DNA from: Agapanthus africanus
Lineage: Eukaryota; Streptophyta; Magnoliopsida; Asparagales; Amaryllidaceae
NCBI GenBank assembly: GCA_030015575.1
Contig: CM057339.1
Coordinates: 776,008,809 to 776,072,808 of the forward strand
DNA: 64,000 nt
Direction: 5' to 3'
Of this stretch, positions 1-8,880 are shown in pieces. Every line of letters starts with the position of its first letter. Within the stretch, counting starts at the first letter, position 1. A program made the translations under genes and the position numbers. The notes beneath the pieces are model-generated. The model was not told where the DNA came from. It ran no database searches and saw only the letters and a program-made list of their open reading frames with translations.

Positions 1-846
1 TCGTCACGTACCTGTTTCCGTCTTTTAGGAAGCGGGACGTTACAGGTTTTATTGGCGGCCCATCCAGGTCCATTCTGCATGAAGTCGTAAGCAATATATC
101 ACAAGAAATATGAATTCAACAACTTTACATTCTTTTCAATTCAATTTCCGTTGAATCTATCCTAATTTTTCTTCTCTATCTAAGGTGGTGGATTCTCCTT
201 ATAACACTAGCACTAACGTCTATGGAAGTACACCACCACAACCTACCCTTACCATTCTACCACCTCCACCTACCGTAGCCTCTCCACTCACAGAATAGAC
301 GATACTTCTAGAGGCTATCAAAAGCCTACTTGAGGATCAGCAGGCTCAAAGCATGATTTTGCAGGAGCAGACTGCTCTCCTTCAATAAAGTTTCATCCGC
401 TCGGAAGCAGAAGCACCAGTAGTGAAACAATTTCGAGCATTATATCAGAAGAACTTCTCAGGAAAAGAGAAACCTCTTGAAGCCGAGAAATGGGCTCAGA
501 GCATAGAAGATGACCTAGCCGCGGTCCAAGTTCCAGAAGTGGTTTGGGTCAGAGTAGCAAAACTCCAGCTTATTGACAATGCCAGAGTCTGGTGGAAGGC
601 CGAGGAGAGCCGTCTTGAGCAGTCGATCGAATGGAAGACTTTCCGTGATCTCTTTGACGCTAAGTACTTTTCGGAAACCGCACACTTTGAGATGGAACAT
701 AAGTTCATTCACCTGCAACAAGGATCCATGTGGGATAAGTCAGTGGGTGAGTATGATGCCGAATTCACTATGCTTGGAAGATTCGCCGCCCATCTAATTC
801 CTACTGCAGAAATCAGAGTCAGGCGCTTCCAGCAAGGATTAGACCT
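1..846 (+). mobile_element. Stump of an older Ty3/gypsy element
   Basis: This is the oldest layer in the window. It carries the front of a gag gene and is cut at 847 by the Tat-A LTR. The first ~46 bases end in GGGACGTTACA, which could be the tail of its 5' LTR, but the other LTR is not in the window. Its lineage is uncertain: the gag resembles the gag of chromovirus-type elements. It is broken, with several breaks in the visible part. Its continuation should lie beyond the far end of Tat-A, outside the window. Confidence 0.6.
200..846 (+). pseudogene. gag: Gag (capsid) remnant, Ty3/gypsy type
   Basis: The translated sequence has the signature of the plant retrotransposon gag domain (the family usually listed as Retrotrans_gag). 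The recognisable pieces are ARVWWKAEE, a FRDLFDAKYFSE block, and SVGEYDAEFTMLGRFAAHL followed by RRFQQGL, in the usual order and spacing. A proline-rich, Gln-rich leader precedes it at about 200-400. In live elements this protein forms the virus-like particle in the cytoplasm. Only the first part survives because the Tat-A LTR begins at 847, so no zinc knuckle is present. It is a fossil. Family assignment is firm; lineage within Ty3/gypsy is not. Confidence 0.7.
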
Positions 847-897
847 TGTTCCCTCATAAAAAGAGAGAAAAAGGGAAAAAATTCCCCACCATTCAAG

Positions 898-1352
898 CCT
901 CACATGTTAAACATGTGAGCGCCTATATTCAAAGCATATAGGCGCTGCAGTTAAAACAACTCATAGGCTAAATAAGTCTCACGTGTTAAATACGTGAGCA
1001 TCTAAATGCAAAGCATATAGACGCTACAGTTAAAAAAACTCATAGTCTAAATAAGCCTCAAATGTTAAACACGTGAGCGCCTATGTGCAAAACATATAGG
1101 CACTGCAGTTAAAACAACTCATAGGCTAAATAAGCCTCATGTGTTAAATACGTGAGCGCATATAGGCACTGTAATCAAACAATTGATAGGCCAAATAGGC
1201 CCCACGTGTTAAATACGTGAGCGATCATATGCAAACCATATGAGCGCTGAAAATAAATAAGCCAAAACCTACGCTAAGGATCACGTGTTAAACATGTGAG
1301 TTCTCCCACCACATAAATTGGCAACGCTTACATGCAAAGCATGTGAGCGCCC
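898..1352 (+). repeat. Tandem ~79 bp units, each with two hairpins (CACGTG-type and GCGC-type)
   Basis: Six units with a period of about 79 bases lie in the Tat-A U3. Each opens with a palindrome of the form CACGTG-TTAAA-CACGTG (variants CACATG and ATACGTG), followed by a second one with arms GCGCCTATAT / CATATAGGCGC around a GCAAAG-like loop. A linker with CTCATAGGCTAAATAAG closes the unit. Arms vary between units but largely remain complementary. CACGTG is the plant G-box core bound by bHLH and bZIP factors, so this may be a promoter array. Confidence 0.75.
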
Positions 1353-1846
1353 CAATTTTAAAATACTCACATCTGATTCTATGTGATAGAATTAAATTCT
1401 ATCTGGGAAATATTTTCTCTGATCTTTCTAATATGGAAAGATTTTTCTCTAACAGAGAATCTTGGATTTAAAATCCAATTGTGATAAAATATCACCAATT
1501 AAACAATCTGATTGGATTAAATTCTATGTGGGAAATATCTCCTTGATCTTTCTCAAACTAGAAAGATCTTTTTTGTTAAACAGAGAACCTTTGGATCAAA
1601 GATCCAACGGTGATTATAAAATCACCCACCGATAATCTGATAGAATGAAATTCTATCTTAGGAAAAATATTTCATAATCTTATTAAACAAACAAAAAAAA
1701 CTTCTCTGTTAAACAGAGAGCCTTCGGATTAAAAATCCAACGGTGAATAAAATTCACCAATTGATCTAAAAGATCATTTTTGATTGATTATGAAATCAAT
1801 CATGATCTCTCTATCAGAGATTTTTGATTGATCATGAAAAAGTGTT
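1353..1846 (+). repeat. AT-rich chain of short hairpins in Tat-A U3
   Basis: Successive short inverted repeats with 3-6 base loops follow one another with little sequence between. Examples are TCTCTGTTAAACAGAGA, GGATTAAAAATCC, GGTGAATAAAATTCACC and AGAATGAAATTCT. Stems differ each time, so this is not an ordinary tandem repeat. No ORF of note and no other signal is seen. The stretch ends where the nested element at 1847 begins. Confidence 0.7.
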
Positions 1847-2001
1847 TGTAGAATAACCGAAATAAATAACGGTGTCGCGTGTAGCTAGCCGAGATGAGTA
1901 CGGGTCGTCTTCAGGGATTCGTGGAACTTTTAATCTTGCTTTAGACTTGTTGATTAGAAAAGAGGAAGGAGAATAGAGAATAGTGAAGAATAAATTCTAT
2001 G

Positions 2002-3192
2002 GTAAATACGGATGTAGAATATATATTTTTCAGATCTAGTTTAAATAAGGATATAGAATATATAAGAAGAAGGCTTGTAGGGTTCGTTAGGATTTAGTAG
2101 TCATGGATGGCTAATAAAGATGACTCCTTTTATCTATTGATAGATTTAAAACTAGATTAATAGTGATGAATGGGGATTAAGGTTCTTGGAAGAAACTAGG
2201 GTTTCCACACTATTGACCATTGTCCTTTCATTGATCTCTATTTATGTCTAGCCCTTAACAAAACAATTGTTAATCTGATCTCAAATCGTGGTCGAGACTA
2301 GCAATAAATTGGTAGCGCGCCCGATTAGGATTTTAACGATTCTTTTGCTAAAGTTTATAAACTTCATAAGACTTAAAAGATGTAAAAATATTTTCTCATC
2401 TATTGTTCTACCCTAATCCAACGAACCCTAGCACGCTAGGAATTACTCACGCATGTTGTGAGAAGAAGAAGAAATGATAGAGAATGAAATCATAATTAAA
2501 ATGCAGAAAGTAAAAAAAATAATTAAACAAAATGATCTACCTTTATTAATCAACTTCACAAATACAAATCCTACGAATTTAGATTACAAGAGGAAAAAGT
2601 TGCTCTCGATCTCTGACTCGTAGGAAGTAGATACTCCGTCGATTTTCACGCCGCCCTATCACGTTGAATCGTGGACCTGTCGTGGATCTCTTGTTCTTTG
2701 ACGGTGATTTGTTTAGTGTAAAGGTGATGCTCTCTAACTTTAGCCATCGGTCCTTTATATAGCTCTCAAATCAGAAAACCAAGTTACCTAATATGGTGAT
2801 TGCCTAATATGGTGATTTCCAAGCCTGGATTCTAAGTCCCTGTCAGTATTGATTTTATGATTTTGGCAGATTTTTGATCCTGACATTTTGAACATCTTGA
2901 TCCCTTGACCTGAACTAAATCTTGCACAATATCTCCATGAATAATATTAGTACTATTTATTAAATTAGAGAGGGTATCTTAATCACTATATACGGTAATA
3001 AATCTTTAAGAAACTTGATTAAGAATATTTAATATGCTATGCATCTTTTAATTACTAAAATATTATGCATATATTTTGAAACATTATTCTAACCATTTGT
3101 ATGATATTATTTCTTTTAAGAATCTTAATTAGAATATTTGATATGATATGCATATTTTTAATTACCAAAATATTATATAAATATAAAATGCA
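2002..3192 (-). repeat. Left LTR-like direct repeat of the small element
   Basis: This copy aligns with 4284-5458 over almost its whole length, from GTAAATACGGATGTAGA to ATATAAAATGCA, with small indels and scattered substitutions. It is AT-rich with no credible ORF. It includes GCGCGCCCGATTAGG and CTCTCGATCTCTGACTCG blocks that recur in the partner. As the element reads on the - strand, this would be its 3' LTR. Confidence 0.6.
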
Positions 3193-4283
3193 TATATTTT
3201 CCTTCATAATGTTAATTATAATATATAAACATATGGTAAATAGTATTTTGCATATAAACCCAAATATGTTTTATTTTTATAATAAACACCTTTTATTATT
3301 TAAGAAATATAAGGAAAATAATCATACCAAAGTGCAATATTTTCAACTGAACAAATACCCCCAAACTTAATTTTGATCGTCCCGAGCAAACTACTTATTC
3401 AAGAGAAGGAGAAAAAGAAAAAGGAAAAGCTAAGTAGCACACTTTCGTAGGCAACACGATTGCACTGAGCACGTGCAACAAGCCGTTAAACCTCTAGGTG
3501 TCCCTGGTAAGAGGAGTGTTGTCTCCTAAAGGGTTTCAGCGGATTACACCCACAAAATCCTATAATAAAAGAAAGATGGTGAAAATTACATATAAAGATA
3601 AGAATTATAAAAGAAAGAACTTGAAAATAAGAGTTTCCAACTATATCATCTTTTCAGTTGCTATGAGCCCTATCTTAATGATCGTGAACAAATGTTAGAA
3701 ATCACATCATCCTTCAATAAAACATCGCCTTTAGTCATCCTCCCTATCTTTCTTCCAAACATTGATCATATACCCCTACGTGTGTGTAAAAGACATTCCT
3801 ATACTTAGAGAATTCAATTCAAGCTATCATACTCTTGTCCATTTTCTAAAATACTTTATAGTTGGTGAATATTTTGATGAAATTGCTCACACATTCTTCA
3901 TGCGACCGTTAATATTTCTTGAGGTACTAACCGACCGATTACCAAATGTGCTTGCGCATTTAGGCGTAATTCCTCATTTCGCAACACCTAAGGCATAGCA
4001 GTGGCTCCCAAACCAGTTGGTCTAAGGCACTAGGTGATAAAGTACCCTCGCTATATTTTTTTATGCTGCCTTAGTAATTACAAAACCAGTGTTCATTTTT
4101 TTCTTCACCTCTTATATTTTATTTTATTCTCCTTCATACTAAGGGTTTTAGACAAGAGCATTTCAAGGTATCCTCTACTATCCTAAGTTTCAAGATGTGT
4201 GTAAGTGCGTATAGTAGGGTATCAACGTTCAAATGTTTGGCCTCAAGAATATGGACTATTTTTCAGACTTATTTTTATCTATT
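3193..4283 (-). other. Non-coding interior of the small element
   Basis: No gag or pol similarity is visible, and the small ORFs here are AT-rich noise. On the - strand it contains a GCTCGGGACGATCAA block followed by AAGTTTGGGGGTATTT (about 3357-3385). This combination is familiar from the untranslated 3' end of plant Tat/Athila-type Ty3 elements, where it acts near the polypurine tract. I therefore read the element as a gene-less derivative of such a family. Confidence 0.45.
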
Positions 4284-5458
4284 GTAAATACGGATGTAGA
4301 GTATATATTTTTCAGATCTAGTTTAAAAAAGAATATAGAATATATAAGAAGAAGGCTTGTAGGGTTCGTTAGGATTTAGTAGTCATGGATGACTAATAAA
4401 GATGACTCCTTTTATCTTTTGATAGATTTAAAACTAGATTGATAGTGATGAATGGGGATTAAGGTTCTTTGAAAAAACTAGTGTTTCCACACTATTGACC
4501 CTTGTTCTTTCATTGATCTCTATTCATGTCTAGCCCTTAACAAAACAATTATTAATCTGATCTCAAATCGTGGTCGAGACCAGCAAAAAATTGGTAGCGC
4601 GCCCGATTAGGATGTTAACGATTCTTTTGCTAAAATTTATAAACTTCATAAGACTTAAAAGAAGTTAAAATATTTTCTCATCCATTGTTCTACCCTAATC
4701 CTACGAACCCTAGCAAGCTCGGAATTACTCATGCATGTTGTGAGAAGAAGAAGAAAGGATAGAGAATGAAATCATAATTAAAATGCAAAAAGTAAAACAA
4801 AAAATTAAACAAAATGATCTACCTTTATTAATCAACTTCACAAATACAAATCCTACGAATTTAGATTACAAGATGAAGAAGTTGCTCTCGATCTCTGACT
4901 CGTAGGAAGTAGATGCTCTGTCGATTTTCACGTCGCCCTATCACGTCAAATCGTGGACCTGTCATGGATCTTTTGTTCTTTTATGGTGATTTGCTTAGTG
5001 TAAAGGTGATGCTATCTAACTTTAGCCATCGGTCCTTTATATAGCTCTCAAATCAGAAAACAAAGTTACCTAATATGGTGATTTCCACGCCTGGATTCTA
5101 AGTCCCAGTCAGTATTGATTTTATGATTTTGGCAGATTTTTGATCCTGACATCTTGAACATCTTGATCTCTTGACCTGAGCTAAATCTTGCACAATATCT
5201 CTATGAATAATGTTAGTACTATTTATTAAATTAGAGAGAGTATCTTAATCACTATATATGGTAATAAATCTTTAAGAAACTTGATTAAGAATATTTAATA
5301 TGTTATGCATCTTTTAATTACTAAAATATTATGCATATATTTTGAAACATTATTCTAACAATTTGTATGATATTATTTCTTTTAAGAATCTTAATTAGAA
5401 TATTTGATATGATATGCATATTTTCATTTACCAAAATAATATATAAATATAAAATGCA
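4284..5458 (-). repeat. Right LTR-like direct repeat of the small element
   Basis: This is the partner of 2002-3192. It ends AAAATGCA at 5458, directly before Tat-A LTR sequence. Read on the - strand it would be the 5' LTR and starts TGCATTTTATATT. No convincing primer-binding site follows it near 4280, so the assignment as an LTR rests on the direct repeat and the TG...CA ends only. Confidence 0.55.
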
Positions 5459-5661
5459 TTGTTTCCCCAATCAGAGCAAAGATCTGTTTTCAATTTTAAA
5501 ATTCAAAAATTGAAGCATCGCTTCAGATCCTGCGCGCTGCGCGCCACATGTCAAAAGCAGACACGCCAGCGCCAGGAGCGCTGAGCCCTAGGCAACGCAT
5601 CCCAATCAGAGCAAAGCTCTGTTTTCAAAATTCAAAATTTAGAAACTTGAAGCAACGCTTC
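5459..5661 (+). repeat. Tat-A LTR segment between two nested elements
   Basis: This piece of the Tat-A U3 holds two copies of a CCCAATCAGAGCAAAG...CTGTTTTC block and GC-rich palindromes such as GCGCGCTGCGCGC. It continues at 15177 across the Tekay insertion: both sides share the motif CTGCGCGCCACATGTCAAA. The final GCTTC (5657-5661) is the Tekay target duplication. Confidence 0.7.
5657..5661. repeat. Tekay target-site duplication, left (GCTTC)
   Basis: GCTTC immediately before the 5' LTR start TGTAACCC is repeated exactly at 15172-15176 after the 3' LTR end. Confidence 0.95.
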
Positions 5662-6933
5662 TGTAACCCTTCGAAAATCGTTTAGGCAGTTTTTCGGTAA
5701 TCGGCAAAATTTTCGGCTTTTTCCGTAAAAAGTCAAAATAGGTATTTTTCTTTGTAGACCTAATTATACAAAATTTAGATAAGATATTACTATAATTTTG
5801 TCACTAAAATGTCATTTATAATTTTCTAGTTAATTAAAAATTTTTTCGTAATTAATTATTTTTTTATTATTTTAAGCCTTTTTAAATACATTTAATTAGG
5901 GGTAAATACAAATTTAATTAGGTAAATTTCTTAATTAGGAGTCTTTATAAGCTAAAATATGGTGTTAATAAAATTGTGTCATGACTTTCACATTTTTAGT
6001 ATTTGGGTTGGAAATTTAATGAGAAAATGAGGTAAAATAAGGGTTTTTTTTGTAAAATGTTGAAAAGAAATGCATTAAATGATAACATGGGGGTGTTTTG
6101 GACCTAGAATCTTCTCTAAAATTCCCAAACTCTTTCCTCCACCTGCTGGCCGAGCTTCCCACAGCAGCAACCTCCATTTTCCCACTTCATTCTTGCTTCT
6201 TTTCTTGCAAAAATTCAATGAAAATCCACAAATTCTTTCTCCAATTCAAAGCAAAATCCAAATCCTATCTCTCCTCAACCCAAATTAGTTAAAAACTTGA
6301 AGAAAGGAGGCTTATTTGGTGGCTTGAGCATGTTAGGATTCAACTTGTGAGGTGAAAACTCTAATCTCTTTGTCAAATTGTAGTTTAAAGGTGCTAAAAT
6401 AGAATTTTGAGGTATCAATTTAATAGAAATTGCTTGTTCATGAAATTCAAGAAAGGGATTTGATTGTGGATTAGGGTTTGAAGCATGGTTGATGTATTTA
6501 AGTTAGGGTTCAAGATTGAGAGGTGAAAATCCTAAACTAGTTGCTTACTTGAGGTTTAATTGTGCTAGAATTTCAATTCTAAATATTAGTTTAGTAGTAA
6601 ATGTTTGATTTGGAAAAATCAAGTGAAGGTTTTGATTTTAGAAATTAGGGCTTGTAGCATGATGCTTGGATTATGTTAGGGATGGTTATCTAGGTGATTG
6701 GAGTGGTTAATTGTGTATTGGTATGCTTACTAAATCGATAAATTTTTGATGTTTTTTTTTAGGGATTCTATGCAACTTAATTGATTTCAAAACCGTTTTC
6801 ATTTAAGGTTTTCCTTCACTCTCTTTTGATTTTGGGTTAGATTTCTGGGCTTTGGCTGACTTAGGTTACGGTACGCCTTTAGACGTCTCGTAATCTAAGC
6901 GCCAGTCACGTTCCGTACTTTCGGGTCGTGACA
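5662..6933 (+). repeat. Tekay 5' LTR
   Basis: It is bounded by TGTAACCC and GGGTCGTGACA. It is nearly identical to the matching parts of the 3' LTR at 11922-15171 but 1978 bases shorter. AT-rich in the first half; GTCTTTATAAGC near 5943 is a possible TATA box. No ORF of significance: the short ORF at 6079-6288 recurs in the other LTR only because the LTR is duplicated. Confidence 0.95.
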
Positions 6934-6937
6934 AAGT

Positions 6938-6949
6938 TGGTATCAGAGC
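6938..6949 (+). other. Primer-binding site, initiator tRNA-Met
   Basis: TGGTATCAGAGC, four bases after the 5' LTR end, is the classic complement of the 3' end of plant initiator tRNA-Met, where minus-strand DNA synthesis starts. Confidence 0.95.
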
Positions 6950-7167
6950 GTAGGTTTTACCTTTCTGAGTGTAGGACGACCTTGGTAGATGGAGTAGGTG
7001 ACTTAAGCAAGTGGCGTAGCGTGGGTATGATCCGCGGCATACTTACGATACGATACTCCGCCTAAGTAACCTTAGGACATAATTGCTTGTATTTCCTTTC
7101 TTGATTCCTTGCATTCCTTGATTCAATTGCAATGATCTTATCAGTCCTGTTTCTTATTCCAGCTTCG

Positions 7168-8420
7168 ATGCCGCCAAAGACTACGAGAGCTCAGCGGGCT
7201 GCCGCTAGGGATGAGATTCGAGCGGGCTTGTCTGAGGCGAGGATCGAGCGGGAGGATACGCCTACCCCTCAGGGTCCTACTGATCCGCCTTATCCTGACC
7301 GTATTGCCAGATTAGAGGCCGGCATGCAAGAGTTGCGGCAGATGATGGGATCTTTAGTTGAGTCCAGCCGGGCACAGAGATCCGAGGACGTTCCTTCCAC
7401 CGCACAGACCACGATCGTACCTGCTGCACAGATGGTCACTCCTGCTGCTACTATGGAGACTATCCCTGTTTCACTACAGGAGTTCATGAGATTGAGACCT
7501 CCAGCTTTTACCGGTACAGATGCGACAGAGGACCCACAGACATTTCTCGATAGGATGGCACGGATTGGCCGTTCGTTAAGGTGTTCTGAGGATAGATTGG
7601 TGGAGTTTGCGAGTTTTCGTCTGGAGGGTCTTGCCCAGACATGGTACGACTCAGTAGAGAGAGGCCGAGCTGCAGGTCTGCCTTCTATGACCTGGGATGA
7701 GTTTACATCTGCATTTCTTGCCCGTTTTCTTCCGGAGAGTGTCCGAGATGCTCGAGCCCGTAGTTTTGAGTCTTTGCACAAGACTCCTGGGATGACGGTG
7801 TCGGAGTATGATATACAGTTTACCCAGTTGTCTCGATATGCACCGTACCTAGTCGACACAGAAGAGAAGAGGCTAAAGAGGTTTGTACGAGGGCTTGATA
7901 CACAGCTATTCCTTGCCATCGGCACCCAGCACTTTGATACATACGCAGCCGCGATGGATGCAGCCTTACTTTTGGAGGAGCGTATTTCTGAGACTCCGGT
8001 CGCTTCTAGGCCGAAGAGGATCCGTACTGATACGCCAGCCCAGCGGCAGATGGGCAGACATCGTGATAGATTATTTCCGGGGGATGGCGGAGGCAGAGGA
8101 TTGAAACGAGGTCAGTTATTTGGTTCATATCCACAGACCCAGCAGTCGTCTCCAGGATGTTTTCGGTGTGGGAGTCAGTACCACCGTATCAGAGACTGTA
8201 CCATGGGGCGTCCGGGCGCGGCAACAGTCCCGCATGTGACCTTACCACCCTCACCACCTTCTCAGAGAGCTTTACTTCTTACGCCTGATGATGCTTCACG
8301 CCAGACAGATGCTTCTAGAGGCCGTGGGTGAGGCGGTCCAGTTCAGAGAGGACGAGGCGACAGAGGCAGAGGCAGAGGCCGAGGTAGAGGCAGAGCACAG
8401 CCAGCTATTAGTGGTGGACA
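7168..8420 (+). CDS. gag: Tekay gag region: capsid and zinc knuckle
   Basis: The start chosen is the ATG at 7168 ([16 protein letters not shown]...), which gives the usual basic N-terminus; an in-frame ATG at 7132 is also possible. Residues ~100-290 carry the gag capsid core: [20 protein letters not shown], then [12 protein letters not shown], then [19 protein letters not shown] and [18 protein letters not shown]. Residues ~330-345 hold a CX2CX4HX4C zinc knuckle ([14 protein letters not shown]) that binds the RNA genome. An Arg/Gly-rich tail leads towards pol, which lies in the same frame. The protein assembles the virus-like particle. Family certain. Confidence 0.9.
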
Positions 8421-8427
8421 GGCCCGA

Positions 8428-8880
8428 GTGTTCGCATTGACTCCTCAGGATGCACAGGCATCCAATGCCGTCGTGACAGGTACTCTGCCAGTATGTTCTT
8501 TTGATGCACGGGTATTATTTGATCCAGGCTCCACACATTCCTATGTTTCCACGTATTTTGCACTGAGGTTGGGCCGAGAGTCTTCTCCGTTAGATCAGCC
8601 GCTTGTCGTTATTACCCCGGTAGGCGAGTCTTTTGTTGCCCGCTTTGTGTACCGATCTTGTTCCGTTCGTATCGGGGAGAGAGATTCTTCAGTAGATTTG
8701 ATTCTCCTCGATATGCTCGACTTTGACGTTCTTCTTGGTATGGACTGGCTAGCCACCTGTTATGCATCTGTGGACTGCCGTGAAAAGGCAGTCAGATTCA
8801 GTTTTCCTGGTGAGCCGGTTCTTATTATTCATGGAGATCGTAGTGCTACCCTTCCCAGCTTGATTTCTTCTCTTCGTGCT
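8428..8880 (+). other. Protease domain (retropepsin-like)
   Basis: The active-site motif [10 protein letters not shown] begins at 8521, followed by the [16 protein letters not shown] block typical of plant Ty3 proteases. It cleaves the Gag-Pol precursor. Confidence 0.9.

Larger units (their letters stand above)
1847..5458 (-). mobile_element. Small LTR-type element without coding capacity, nested in Tat-A LTR
   Basis: Two direct copies of a ~1.2 kb sequence (2002-3192 and 4284-5458) flank ~1.1 kb without genes. Read on the - strand, the right edge starts TGCATTTTATATT and the left edge ends in ...TCTACA, that is TG...CA. Flanks GTGTT (1842-1846) and TTGTT (5459-5463) match at four of five bases and may be the target duplication. 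The two repeats are unequal: the ~155 bases at 1847-2001 have no partner on the right. The internal block resembles the untranslated 3' part of plant Ty3 elements. Divergence of the two repeats suggests an older insertion than the Tekay copy. The exact boundaries are uncertain. Confidence 0.5.

Noticed and set aside
898-1352. CRISPR-like array of palindromic repeats with spacers
   Set aside because: The repeats differ from unit to unit, spacers are repeated, and the surroundings are plant retrotransposon LTR.
3101-3998. Small ORFs in the AT-rich stretch
   Set aside because: They are short, AT-driven (Ile/Tyr/Lys-rich), without start context, and lie in the non-coding interior or repeat of a gene-less element.
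6079-6292. Identical short ORFs at 6079-6288 and 12339-12548
   Set aside because: They are the same stretch of the two Tekay LTRs, so their identity reflects LTR duplication and not coding.
7290-7925. 211-codon frame on the - strand of Tekay gag
   Set aside because: It is a shadow of the well-supported gag frame on the + strand.
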